Shown here: piece by piece, positions 31,885 through 40,665 of the stretch
Numbering within the stretch: position 1 is the first letter of the stretch
How the letters are laid out: the number at the start of each line of letters is the position of its first letter
Assembly: GCF_009928485.1 (NCBI RefSeq)
Contig: NZ_JAABNP010000030.1
Span: 1 to 64,000, forward strand
Source: Clostridium sp. C2-6-12
Lineage (GTDB): Bacteria; Bacillota; Clostridia; Clostridiales; Clostridiaceae
Length of the DNA stretch: 64,000 nucleotides
Direction of reading: 5' to 3'
Notes under the pieces: generated by a model
Seen by the model: the letters and a program-made list of their open reading frames with translations, nothing else
Told to the model about the DNA's origin: nothing
The model's database searches: none
Program-made: the position numbers and the translations under genes

Positions 31885-33000
31885 TTAGTCACTATAATCA
31901 GTATCATAAGTTATCATAAATGTAAAATCCTCATATTTCCCTTTAAGTTCTTTTTCTATATTACTTCTAATTTTTTCTGGATTATCTGCTGCAAGATCTA
32001 TTACCACATCGAAAGTCACAAGCTTTCTTTCTTGAACTATATATAATGCATGTATTTCTAACAAATACTCATAGGACATTACTATTTTTCTTATATTTTC
32101 TGACATTTCAGAAGTTTCATCATCTGAGTTTACAATATAAATACCTATTGTTAAAAAAGTGTCATACTTTTTCATTATGGCTGATTGAATTCTTTTTGTA
32201 AGTACAAATATCTGTTTTCCAGTTGCATTTTCATCTACTTCTATATGTATTGAGCCCGTCATTTTAACAGGTCCATAATTATTAAGTAACAAATCATAAG
32301 CTCCTTTTACACCCTCATAGCTCATAACATCTTCTTTTATAGCTTTAGTTAACGTACTACTTGGCCTCTTACCAAGTATTTCATCTAAAGAATCCATTAT
32401 CATCTCTATCCCAGCTTTTATGATAACAATAGAAATAATTACACCAACATATCCATCTATTGTTACATTAAAAATAATTGATATAAGAACAGAAATTAAG
32501 GTTGCAGTAGAAATGAGTGCATCAAATGATGCATCAGCTCCTGATGCAATAAGCGCTTTAGAATTAACTTCATTTCCAACTTTTTTTACATAACGCCCAA
32601 GGAGATATTTCGAAGCTATCCCCACTAATATAATAACAACAGTTACTTTTGAATAGGAAACTTCTTCTGGCTTGAAAATCCTCTCTCCAGAAGAAATAAA
32701 AGAACTTATTCCTGCTGCAAGTACTATTGCTGCAACCACTATTGAAGTAATATATTCCATCCTTCCATAACCATAAGGATGTTTTTTATCTGCCGGTTTT
32801 GCAGCTAGTTTTGTTCCAACTATAGTTAATATAGACGATAAAGCATCGCTTATATTGTTTATTGCATCTAATATAATTGCAACTGAATTTGATGCAAGTC
32901 CAATTATGGCTTTAAATATAGCAAGCAGAACATTAGTACCTATACCAATTCCGCTAGTTTTCATAATCTGCTTTTCACGCTTTGACTGATATTCATTCAT
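31885..33000 (-). CDS. cation diffusion facilitator (metal efflux)
   Basis: A 371-aa CDF transporter, a proton-driven exporter of divalent metals. About six membrane helices contain the metal sites: ILDAINNISDALSS in helix 2 and ASGADASFDALIS in helix 5, with HPYGYGRMEY in the loop. A C-terminal cytoplasmic ferredoxin-like domain (about 205-290) is followed by an extra about 80-residue ACT-like extension (EIHALYIVQERKLVTFDVVI), as in longer clostridial members. GGAGG precedes the ATG. Stand-alone gene. The N-D motif in helix 2 differs from the zinc-type HD pairs, so Mn or Fe are possible substrates. Confidence 0.88.
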   Translation of the reverse strand: MNEYQSKREKQIMKTSGIGIGTNVLLAIFKAIIGLASNSVAIILDAINNISDALSSILTIVGTKLAAKPADKKHPYGYGRMEYITSIVVAAIVLAAGISSFISSGERIFKPEEVSYSKVTVVIILVGIASKYLLGRYVKKVGNEVNSKALIASGADASFDALISTATLISVLISIIFNVTIDGYVGVIISIVIIKAGIEMIMDSLDEILGKRPSSTLTKAIKEDVMSYEGVKGAYDLLLNNYGPVKMTGSIHIEVDENATGKQIFVLTKRIQSAIMKKYDTFLTIGIYIVNSDDETSEMSENIRKIVMSYEYLLEIHALYIVQERKLVTFDVVIDLAADNPEKIRSNIEKELKGKYEDFTFMITYDTDYSD

Positions 33001-33208
33001 AAAATTTTATTCCTCCAACTATTTTTGTGCATTTTTATATTAATGCTAATCTAATTATTAGGCACAATCAAATAAATATCAAGTCTACAAAATTAGAAAC
33101 ATGATAAATTCCTTTAAATCTAGAAATCTTTCTTGGAAGTTGACTTTCATTTTATTATGAGTATAATCCTTTTATCATATTATAGATATTAATCAAATAG
33201 ATAATAGC

Positions 33209-33237
33209 AAAAAAAGTGACTAATTAAGCCACTTTTT
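33209..33237 (-). terminator. terminator hairpin
   Basis: AAAAAGTGaC and GcCACTTTTT pair. On the - strand a T-run follows, and the decayed gene at 33269 lies directly upstream, so it is that gene's old terminator. Confidence 0.75.
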
Positions 33238-33268
33238 GAATTATAATTTCAAATACTAAATTTAAATT

Positions 33269-33484
33269 TTAAATTTCTATCCAAGCTCCATTTTCATCTA
33301 CTGTATATCCATCAATTGTTGTATTATTTGCTAATGATCCATCACCATAAAAATAGTTTGTACCACTTACCCTCAAGACTTACCCAGCCTGTAGCCATTG
33401 CTCCAGTATGTGATAAATAATACAACTTTCTATAATCAACTTGCCTTTATCACTTTCAACCAAATAAATTTCCCCTGTATTCTT
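33269..33484 (-). pseudogene. remnant of a choline-binding-repeat cell-wall protein
   Basis: Pieces in different frames encode GEIYLVESDKGKLII, KLYYLSHTGAMATGWVSLEG, KWY and NYFYGDGSLANNTTIDGYTV...GAWIEI. These are typical CW_binding_1 (choline-binding) repeats and a C-terminal end. At least two frameshifts and the loss of the 5 prime end make it a pseudogene. A related remnant lies at 38177-38449 on the other strand. Confidence 0.7.
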
Positions 33485-33643
33485 TTAATTTTATATATAT
33501 TTGCTATTTGGTTATTACATAGTTCTGACAAAATTGACGTTATTCGCTCTCATTCTATCATCACTTGGTAAAAGAAAAGAAAAAGATTTTTTAGAATAAA
33601 TAAAATATGCAATGAATTTGAGTTTTTCGGAATTCACATTTTT

Positions 33644-35698
33644 TTATAATTGTAAGTTTTCTTCTATTCCTTCAAATATTATTGTCTTAGTACTACCATC
33701 TTTTAAATTAATTTTAACAGGGCCATAGCCACCACATTTTTTTGAATCTGTATATTCAATTAATGTTATAGGAAATAGCTCATCTTCTGTAAAATCTTCA
33801 TGGCTTTCCTTTGTAATAACCTGAGAAATCATTATATATGGTTCATAGCCATATTGTTTTTTACGTGTTAACTTACCATATACTATAATTGATTTTTCTG
33901 AATCTGGGTTTGTACCTTTACTACATATCATATCTATTTCATCAAAACCATCAAATATTGTCATTGCAAGCTGTTTTTCGTGTCCAGTAAAATCATGACC
34001 TTTTAATATGATTGCTTTAGCATTTTCCTTTTCTCTATGAATAACTTCTGTTCCATTGTCTGGGAAACCATAAGCTCCTAAAGTAAGGGTAACTGGTCTT
34101 CTATACAATCTAAGCTTATCAACTCTCATGATTCCATAATTCACAGGAAAATCTGCTAAGTTTACTGCCTGGATCCACATGGATTCTTTTGTTAAATCAT
34201 AATTGAAAAACTGCCTACGATATAGTACTCCATCCTTTAAACCATGCCAGAAGGTTACATTACATTTTTCATAGGTATCATCTGTAATATCCTGCAAAAC
34301 ATATTGTTGAGCTTCTACATTCTTTGCTGGAGCCGATTCCCATGGGTATTTAGTATTAAAACATAACTTAGAATAATTCCACATACCATGTTCATCATTT
34401 ATATTTTTTACAACCTTACCTGTACGCAGTATTGTCTCTCCGTTTGCACCATGATTGGTAAAACATAAGGCAGGTCCATTTAAAACAGTTTCCTTCACCT
34501 CATCCTTTGACAAGTTATCCCAAGTTCCATTGTTTTCTTTTGCAGTCCAAAAAGGATGATTTGCTGGAAAATGAAGACATAAAAAGGCTTTTCCAAGCCA
34601 TAAAGTTGATCCTGCACAAGAATATCCCTGAACTAAAGGAGTAAACTGTCCATAAAATCCTAAAGTAGGCACTCCTTCATGCAAAACATCCTCTCTAGAG
34701 AAAAACTGAAGGAGTGAACCTGATGCAATACGTCTTGAAAGCCCAGGATCTGCTTTTGAATTTTTTAAAAGGAAATTACCATCAAAGGCACTGGTGCTTG
34801 CATTTCTATAAATATTACTTCGTCCCCACATATTAGTAAAGCCATCTTTATCGAAGAAATCACCATAGGTTTCCATTAATTTATTAGAGTTTTCTTCAAT
34901 TTGTTTTGCAATGTAAGGTTCCTTTTCGTAGCCATACCACTCATTCCAGATAGGCCCATATACATTAAAAGCCCAGCAAGAATAATAGTCAAAAGAGTGA
35001 CCGTCACGGTACCATCCATCACCTGCGTAATAATTTAAAATAGCCTGTGCGTGGTCTAACATGATTTCTTCATCAATTTCATAGCCTTCTCTATATAAAA
35101 AGGCTAAATCTAGCATATTAAATAAACGCCAGTTTTGAGGAACCGTATTAGCATGAGCATAACTACTTAAAAAAGCAGCAATTTTATCCTTTTCTTCTTT
35201 AGTATAAGTATCCCAAATCTCACTTTTGCATGTCCAAAGACATACTACTAAAGCACAAGTCTCAACTGTTTGTTGAAAGGCTCTGAAAGGATCTTTGCTT
35301 TGGGTAATATTCATTAATTCAAAGAAGTCCCCTACATAGTTTGTATCTCCTTTTATACAGGCTCTTAAAACCTGTTTTTTATAATAATCTCTTATATTGT
35401 AGTTACAGATTGTAAGCTCCGGATTATTATGTATAAGCGGTGCCGCAATAAAGAAAGACCTTGCAAGCCCCTCAAAAATCTCAGCCTTTATCTCTAACTC
35501 ATACAAGTCAGAAGATGAATTTTTATGAGGATAAGTTACCTCTGTTTCCTTTCTAGGCATAACAATTGGATCTTCAAAGGATTTAATATTTTGAAAAACT
35601 CCTGTTAATAAATACTCACCTGCTTCAATCCAGCTTTCTCTTGTTAACCCTGTATACGGACTAATTGAAAAATCTAATGTTTTTGGTTTAAAAATCAC
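33644..35698 (-). CDS. DUF2264 family protein (glycan-associated)
   Basis: A 684-aa cytoplasmic protein of the DUF2264 family, built on an (alpha/alpha) toroid in the N-terminal half (for example DGWYRDGHSFDYYSCWAFNV and MWGRSNIYRNASTSAF) and beta-rich in the C-terminal half. Family members accompany polysaccharide lyase and unsaturated-uronate hydrolase genes; the reaction is not established. The start is GTG 35696-35698, 8 nt after AAGGAG; a GTG three codons earlier abuts that site. It follows the GH88 gene and AraC regulator on the same strand. It probably acts on an oligosaccharide released by GH88-type metabolism. Confidence 0.82.
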   Translation of the reverse strand: MIFKPKTLDFSISPYTGLTRESWIEAGEYLLTGVFQNIKSFEDPIVMPRKETEVTYPHKNSSSDLYELEIKAEIFEGLARSFFIAAPLIHNNPELTICNYNIRDYYKKQVLRACIKGDTNYVGDFFELMNITQSKDPFRAFQQTVETCALVVCLWTCKSEIWDTYTKEEKDKIAAFLSSYAHANTVPQNWRLFNMLDLAFLYREGYEIDEEIMLDHAQAILNYYAGDGWYRDGHSFDYYSCWAFNVYGPIWNEWYGYEKEPYIAKQIEENSNKLMETYGDFFDKDGFTNMWGRSNIYRNASTSAFDGNFLLKNSKADPGLSRRIASGSLLQFFSREDVLHEGVPTLGFYGQFTPLVQGYSCAGSTLWLGKAFLCLHFPANHPFWTAKENNGTWDNLSKDEVKETVLNGPALCFTNHGANGETILRTGKVVKNINDEHGMWNYSKLCFNTKYPWESAPAKNVEAQQYVLQDITDDTYEKCNVTFWHGLKDGVLYRRQFFNYDLTKESMWIQAVNLADFPVNYGIMRVDKLRLYRRPVTLTLGAYGFPDNGTEVIHREKENAKAIILKGHDFTGHEKQLAMTIFDGFDEIDMICSKGTNPDSEKSIIVYGKLTRKKQYGYEPYIMISQVITKESHEDFTEDELFPITLIEYTDSKKCGGYGPVKINLKDGSTKTIIFEGIEENLQL

Positions 35699-35788
35699 CT
35701 TTATCACTCCTTGTTATGAAATAAACAGTTATCTTTGCTTTAATTACTAAATTCTTAAATAAAATGCCTTTACTATTTAGCTCTCCCA

Positions 35789-36910
35789 TTACCAAATAAA
35801 TAATTCTTTACCAGTTAGCTTCCATACAGCTTCAATGAAATAATAGTCACCATATATAATTGAAAATTCATGCTCTTTATCATGAAAAGCAGCCGTACAT
35901 TTTTCTAAAATATTATCATCTTCATCATCCCAATTACATCTTTTTTCAGCTAAAGTTTTTATTAATTTAAGAGCTGCCTTCTCATATATTTCACTATCTG
36001 ATTCTCTTACTTGTTTTGCAATTTCTAATAATCCACATGCAGCAATTGCAGCTGCTGTGGAATCTTCATAAGTACAGTCTTTTGGCTGTCTGAAATCAAC
36101 AGGTATAAATCCACTTTCTGGTATGTTTGCTATAAAGTAATTTGCTACTCTAATTGCTGTATTTAAGTACTCTACCTTTTGAGTATAAATATAACTTAAT
36201 ACAAATCCATATAATGCCCAAGCCTGTCCTCTAGTCCATGAAGAGCCCTCTTCATAACCCTGACCACCAAACGTTTTAACATACTCACCTGTTTCTGGAT
36301 TGAATTCCACAATATGATTTGAAGAACCATCTGGCCTAATGAAATATTTTTGTGCAGTATCTGCATGAAGGATTGCAATTTGTTTAAAACGGGGATCATT
36401 AGTTTCCTTTGAAGCCCAATAAAGAAGAGGAAGGTTCATCATGCAATCTATAATTGCCCAGCCTGCAGTATTACCATCCCCACAGTCATTCCATGCACGT
36501 ATAAAGGAACCTGATGGATTAAATCTTCCTGCAAGATTATTTGCTGCAAGTATACCTCTGTTTTTAGACTCAGGATTTCCTGTTAATCTGTAATTTGCAA
36601 TTGCTGTAGGAAGCCATTTAAAACCATTATCATGGTCTAATCCTTGTGACTCCATAAGATTTTTATCTAATAGCGTTTCATTATTTTCTGCAATTTCCTT
36701 ATACAAATCATTCTTTGTAGCATTATATAATTGCCACATTATACCTCCCCAAAAACCATTAGTCCACCAACATAGATTACTTTCTACCATGTCATTAAAT
36801 CTACCATAAATAGTTGTATAAGGTATGTTTTTCTTATTTCGATTAGCAACAACTTCAGATTTTTTAATAATTTTTTCTACAATCTCTTCTGCCCACTTTA
36901 ATTCTTTCAT
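35789..36910 (-). CDS. GH88 unsaturated glucuronyl hydrolase
   Basis: A 373-aa glycoside hydrolase family 88 enzyme that removes the 4,5-unsaturated uronic acid left by polysaccharide lyases on glycosaminoglycan or similar oligosaccharides. The (alpha/alpha)6 barrel motifs are clear: LDHDNGF (first catalytic Asp), WAIIDCMMNLPLLYWA (second Asp), RPDGSSNHIVEFNPETG, and SSWTRGQAWALYGF. There is no signal peptide, so it works in the cytosol on imported disaccharides. GGAGG is 9 nt before the ATG. No lyase or PTS gene is in the window, so the full pathway must lie elsewhere. Confidence 0.88.
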   Translation of the reverse strand: MKELKWAEEIVEKIIKKSEVVANRNKKNIPYTTIYGRFNDMVESNLCWWTNGFWGGIMWQLYNATKNDLYKEIAENNETLLDKNLMESQGLDHDNGFKWLPTAIANYRLTGNPESKNRGILAANNLAGRFNPSGSFIRAWNDCGDGNTAGWAIIDCMMNLPLLYWASKETNDPRFKQIAILHADTAQKYFIRPDGSSNHIVEFNPETGEYVKTFGGQGYEEGSSWTRGQAWALYGFVLSYIYTQKVEYLNTAIRVANYFIANIPESGFIPVDFRQPKDCTYEDSTAAAIAACGLLEIAKQVRESDSEIYEKAALKLIKTLAEKRCNWDDEDDNILEKCTAAFHDKEHEFSIIYGDYYFIEAVWKLTGKELFIW

Positions 36911-36977
36911 TTATGTTTTCCTCCGCCTCTTTTTCCAAGCTTTCTTTATAAGTATTTATATATTATTAAGCTGTATC

Positions 36978-37766
36978 TTATTTTGCTATAGATGTATCAC
37001 GATACTCTCTTGGTGACATACCTGTAACCTTCTTAAACTGTCTTGAAAAATGAATCTCGCTTTCATAACCACAATTTTCAGCAATTGCATTGATTGAAAG
37101 TACAGACTGTAAAAGATAAAATTTAGCCTGCTCTATTCTTGCATTGATTACATCGTTCATACAACTTATCTGAAAGGTATCTTTATAAATGTGCTGGGCA
37201 TAAGAAGTACTAACATTTAATTCCCTGCACATTCGATTAATAGTCCATTTTTCTTGAGGATTATTATAAATTTTAGCTCTTAATTCCAATAATTTTTGAT
37301 ACATAGGGTGCGATTTAATGGAATCGTTTTTATTTTGTATATGCTCAGATAGGCGATAGAGTAGTATTTTCATATAATGATCTAATACCTCATTTTTGTA
37401 TGGACTTTTAGAATGCATTTCATTAATAATTAAATGTAATATCAGTGATATGGATGTAATATCATTTAAAACAACTGGCTCATTTAAAGCAATCTTCAGC
37501 TTTTCAAAAGGTGAGTCTTCTCTATCAAAATCGAAATGTAGCCAATCATTTATATATTCACCATTTTTATTTCTATAATCGTAAGGTACATTTTTATCAA
37601 ACAAAACCATTGTTCCTGGAGGTGTCTCGTATTCATTTCCATCAATAGAAAAAGAAGTATCTGACTTTGTGATTATTAACAAATAATCTTTACTGCCTCC
37701 AGCACTTCGTATTACAAAATTCTGAGGATGATGATTATTACAACCTCCAATATTTACTTTCACCAT
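36978..37766 (-). CDS. AraC-family transcriptional regulator
   Basis: A 262-aa regulator. The N-terminal cupin-like sensing domain (about 1-150; ETPPGTMVLFDKNVPYDYRN) is followed by a C-terminal double HTH (160-262) with WTINRMCRELNVSTSYAQHI and SINAIAENCGYESEIHFSRQ, FKKVTGMSPREYR. AGGAGA precedes the ATG. It is immediately upstream of GH88 (67-nt gap) and DUF2264, same strand, so it most likely activates them in response to a uronic-acid-containing sugar (inference). Confidence 0.9.
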   Translation of the reverse strand: MVKVNIGGCNNHHPQNFVIRSAGGSKDYLLIITKSDTSFSIDGNEYETPPGTMVLFDKNVPYDYRNKNGEYINDWLHFDFDREDSPFEKLKIALNEPVVLNDITSISLILHLIINEMHSKSPYKNEVLDHYMKILLYRLSEHIQNKNDSIKSHPMYQKLLELRAKIYNNPQEKWTINRMCRELNVSTSYAQHIYKDTFQISCMNDVINARIEQAKFYLLQSVLSINAIAENCGYESEIHFSRQFKKVTGMSPREYRDTSIAK

Positions 37767-37867
37767 ATATTTCTCCTAATTAAATCCTTGTTTTTTAATA
37801 CCCTATAGCTATTATCATTACAGTTTTATTTTACCAAACCATCTTAACTTTACAATATCCTATCCAA

Positions 37868-38035
37868 CTATAACTTAACATATCCTGCTTTTTGATCTTT
37901 ACTTATTTTTACTTTCTCTCTATTCTTCATAATCTCTATTTCTACTTTCCCTTCTGTAGAAATATTATTTTTATCCTTGATCTTTAAAATTATTGAAGTA
38001 AAAATAATTAATAGAAAAACCGCTACCTCTCCAAA
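37868..38035 (-). CDS. possible small membrane protein without clear start
   Basis: A 56-codon open frame on the - strand with protein-like content: a hydrophobic helix (VFLLIIFTSIILKI) followed by KDKNNISTEGKVEIEIMKNR and EKVKISKDQKAGYVKL. GGAGAGG lies near its 5 prime end, but no ATG, GTG or TTG follows at proper spacing. It may be a gene with a rare start, or a truncated remnant. Not recognised. Confidence 0.3.
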   Translation of the reverse strand, partial: FGEVAVFLLIIFTSIILKIKDKNNISTEGKVEIEIMKNREKVKISKDQKAGYVKL

Positions 38036-38176
38036 ATATTAATATAAATGTAATAAAACATTAAAATATATAATGCAAAAATAATCGTTCTTACAAAAAA
38101 CGATATTGCCTTAGTATACATGAATTATTAATAAATTAATGATAAAAATTCAAGTTAGATGGGAATGTTATTATGA

Positions 38177-38449
38177 GTTAACTTAAATGGCTGGAAATCA
38201 GAGAATGGAAGTTGGTATTTTTATAAAGATAATCAAAAACAAAAAAACTGGATACAAAATAAAAATTCTTGGTATTACTTAGGTACTGATAGTAAAATGA
38301 GAACTGGTTGGATTAAAGATAATGGAAAAGTATATATACTACCTCATCAAGGATGCTACTCAGCTTATCAAATTAAGAATAATAAAGTAGTTAAAGAATT
38401 TAGGTGGAAAGATAAATATGGAGCACAAAGTAATAACTGGCGAAAATAA
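38177..38449 (+). pseudogene. 5 prime-truncated choline-binding-repeat protein
   Basis: A 91-codon open frame preceded by an in-frame stop and lacking a start codon. It encodes NLNGWKSENGSWYFYKDN, NWIQNKNSWYYLGTDSKM and RTGWIKDNGKVYIL, which are CW_binding_1 repeats, then a C-terminal KDKYGAQSNNWRK. The signal peptide and N-terminal domain are gone. Similar debris lies at 33269-33484, so choline-binding proteins have been lost on both sides of the GH88 locus. Confidence 0.65.
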
Positions 38450-38508
38450 ACAAAAATAATATTAAAGCTAATATATTACCATCTTAAATATATAAGTAAC
38501 TCAATAAA

Positions 38509-38540
38509 AAGGAGTATCTTCAAATTTGAAGATACTCCTT
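38509..38540. terminator. perfect 32-nt palindrome
   Basis: AAGGAGTATCTTCAAA (38509-38524) is followed directly by its exact complement (38525-38540). A-rich before and TATAC after. It probably terminated the choline-binding gene upstream, and lies 14 nt before the -35 of the next promoter. Confidence 0.7.
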
Positions 38541-38554
38541 ATACATCAAACCCA

Positions 38555-38583
38555 TTGACAACTGAACGTGCCAATAGTATAAT
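38555..38583 (+). promoter_or_regulatory. consensus sigma-A promoter of the DUF6323/DUF6179 unit
   Basis: TTGACA (38555-38560), exactly 17 nt, TATAAT (38578-38583): a full consensus promoter, about 80 nt before the start codon. I found no other perfect match among the promoters I examined in this window. Confidence 0.85.
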
Positions 38584-38662
38584 ATCATATTATAAGTATA
38601 TGCTTTTATCATAACACATTTAAAAATAGAAGTCAATACTTTTTTTGAAAGGAGTTTTAAAA

Positions 38663-39130
38663 TTGAGTGAAATTATTAATATGTTTGACAACACTTCACT
38701 AGAAAAACAGGTATTTAATGAAATTATTGAATGTAATGAAATCACACGTGATTATGGATTAAAACTTACTGAAGAAAATGTTAAAGAAATCATGAAAACA
38801 AGGAATATAGCTCTAGAAAAAAGCGGTAGAATTGAATTTAATGGTCAAATTATAAATAAAATTATTACTGTCTTTTCCGATTCACCATATATTTCACAGT
38901 ATAACTATAGCGATACAATAAATGAGCTTGTTGAAATTTTTTATAATTATAAAAATGAAACTTTGGATTTTATAGGTGATGATGAACTTATCGAAATCAT
39001 GAAGGACTATTTTGATAACTATTGTCAAGGCTCTTTGGAACTTTTAGAAGGAAAGGTTTTATATAAAATAGCTGACAATATAAGAAATGGTGTAAAAGAT
39101 TATACAAATCTTGAAAGTGAAAAGGATTGA
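38663..39130 (+). CDS. DUF6323-like protein
   Basis: A 155-aa acidic, helical cytosolic protein. I match it to the clostridial DUF6323 family mainly because it directly precedes a DUF6179-like gene, a pairing seen in many Clostridia. The start is TTG 38663-38665, 8 nt after AAAGGAG (the upstream in-frame TTG at 38645 lies before that site). The C-terminal part (DDELIEIMKDYFDNYCQGSL) resembles a small helical adaptor. A consensus promoter upstream implies strong constitutive expression. Function unknown. Confidence 0.65.
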   Translation: MSEIINMFDNTSLEKQVFNEIIECNEITRDYGLKLTEENVKEIMKTRNIALEKSGRIEFNGQIINKIITVFSDSPYISQYNYSDTINELVEIFYNYKNETLDFIGDDELIEIMKDYFDNYCQGSLELLEGKVLYKIADNIRNGVKDYTNLESEKD

Positions 39131-39136
39131 TGAGTT

Positions 39137-40492
39137 GTGGCAAATTCCTATAGCATTGAAAAATATAGCTTCTTTTTAGAAAATAATTTTAGTGAAGATC
39201 ATTTTTTTAAAGATCTTTTAGTAGCCTGCCATGAGAGAAAACTTTTAGATGATACAACTTTAAAGAGAATATCTTATGAAAGGCTTGAGCTGCTAAAAAC
39301 ACAATTAAAATATTACACTAAAGATGAAAGTAGCTCTGTTATGGTTGAAGTAGCAGAAAACTTGCTAAAGGGTATTGATTACACAATAGGTTTTTATTTA
39401 AAAACCCTTGATACTCTTGAATTGATAATACAGAATTTAAAGAATAATACCTTATCTCAAATACTAAAAACTGGTCGAGATTTAATAAAAAACACAGTAG
39501 AAGAAAGCAAAAAACTTTTAGAATACATTTTGAAAAATAAACTTAAGATTAATAATTACTCCTATGACGATACTATAGATCATGGAATTCCATTATTTTT
39601 TAAAGAATATGAGTATTTTTTCACTCCACATGAAGGTTCAGGTTCAATAGATTATCAGCTTTACATGGACAATATGAATTATAAAGGCATTGAGTATATA
39701 AGCAATTATTTAAAAATCTTAAACTTAGAAAATGAATTTTGCAGTAATTTTGATATAAATGAAATTAATGAGTTACTTAAGGGATATGATAAAAAAAGTG
39801 AAGAGCTTTTAATAAATGTATTTGAATTAGTTCTTATTAATTCATTAGGTTTAATTATTTGCAATAAATCCTTTAACAGCTTAAATCTTAGTAAATCTGA
39901 TAGAGAAATTATTAAAAGTAAATTAGGAAAATTATCTTCTGACAAGTTACAAAGTGAACTTTTACAATGTGCTGATAAGTGCTGCGAGCTTTTAAGTATT
40001 GAAAACAAGGCTTTAATAAGCTATATAAAAAAATCCACAATCAAATTAACTGATTGGCTATACGAAAGCATCAAAGTAAATAAATTAGAAACTGTATTTA
40101 TATCTTTTAAAGAAAATATAAACGAAGAATCCATAGAATATATAGATGGCAAAAAAATAAGCAATACTGCATTTAAGCATTTAAGTGAAAAAATCAGAGA
40201 AAGTTCTTCTATTCAAGATAAGATTAAATTAATAAATAATAATATTAGTAGTTTGGAAGATTTAATAGATATACTAAATGCAGAATGTTTATTTGGAGAT
40301 GAATTTATTTCTCTCTTCAAAAACTTATCAAAGACTCACATTATTCTTTTAGCAAAACATATTTCAGATTTTAGTTTTAATGATAGTTATGAAAAAGAAT
40401 GGTACTATGAATTTAAGAAATACCTTTTAAGTTTAAGTGAAGAAGATCAAAAGAACATTGGAAAGATTAAAGAAAAAATTAATATTATTTAA
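39137..40492 (+). CDS. DUF6179-like protein
   Basis: A 451-aa helical cytosolic protein without catalytic motifs I can recognise, assigned to the DUF6179 group by its pairing with the preceding DUF6323-like gene (6-nt gap). The central segment DHGIPLFFKEYEYFFTPHEG and the following SIDYQLYMDNMNYKGIEYI are the most distinctive parts and probably define the family. The start is GTG 39137-39139 with AAAGGA about 10 nt upstream. Repeated helical stretches suggest a scaffold. The gene is followed by a tandem repeat array. Function unknown. Confidence 0.65.
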   Translation: MANSYSIEKYSFFLENNFSEDHFFKDLLVACHERKLLDDTTLKRISYERLELLKTQLKYYTKDESSSVMVEVAENLLKGIDYTIGFYLKTLDTLELIIQNLKNNTLSQILKTGRDLIKNTVEESKKLLEYILKNKLKINNYSYDDTIDHGIPLFFKEYEYFFTPHEGSGSIDYQLYMDNMNYKGIEYISNYLKILNLENEFCSNFDINEINELLKGYDKKSEELLINVFELVLINSLGLIICNKSFNSLNLSKSDREIIKSKLGKLSSDKLQSELLQCADKCCELLSIENKALISYIKKSTIKLTDWLYESIKVNKLETVFISFKENINEESIEYIDGKKISNTAFKHLSEKIRESSSIQDKIKLINNNISSLEDLIDILNAECLFGDEFISLFKNLSKTHIILLAKHISDFSFNDSYEKEWYYEFKKYLLSLSEEDQKNIGKIKEKINII

Positions 40493-40522
40493 ATGAAAGC
40501 GTCTAAGAATATTTTTAGTATT

Positions 40523-40661
40523 AAAGTTCTTGATTGAGCTTCCCACTCTTTTAATAGGTGGGAAGTTCAGTATTTCAGGAAAGTTCCCTATTGCAGCATA
40601 GCTGCTCTTTTTATATGTGAAAAGTTCCGTATTATGGCATAGCCACTCTTTTTATAAGTGC
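40523..40661. repeat. dispersed tandem repeat family, locus 3 (about four units)
   Basis: Successive units of about 40 nt start AAAGTTC at 40523, 40562 (partial), 40580 and 40621. The best two read AAAGTTCCCTATT-GCAGCATAGCTGC-TCTTTTTATATGTG and AAAGTTCCGTATTA-TGGCATAGCCA-CTCTTTTTATAAGTG. The central hairpins differ but each pairs. It lies between convergent genes. Related copies are at 6671-6745 and 7216-7263. Confidence 0.7.
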
Positions 40662-40665
40662 TTAT

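Larger units (their letters stand above)
33001..33643. other. 643-nt region with a decayed gene and a terminator
   Basis: It contains a hairpin (33209-33237) and a choline-binding-repeat remnant (33269-33484). The remainder (33485-33643) is AT-rich; I see no intact ORF or promoter there. Confidence 0.5.
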
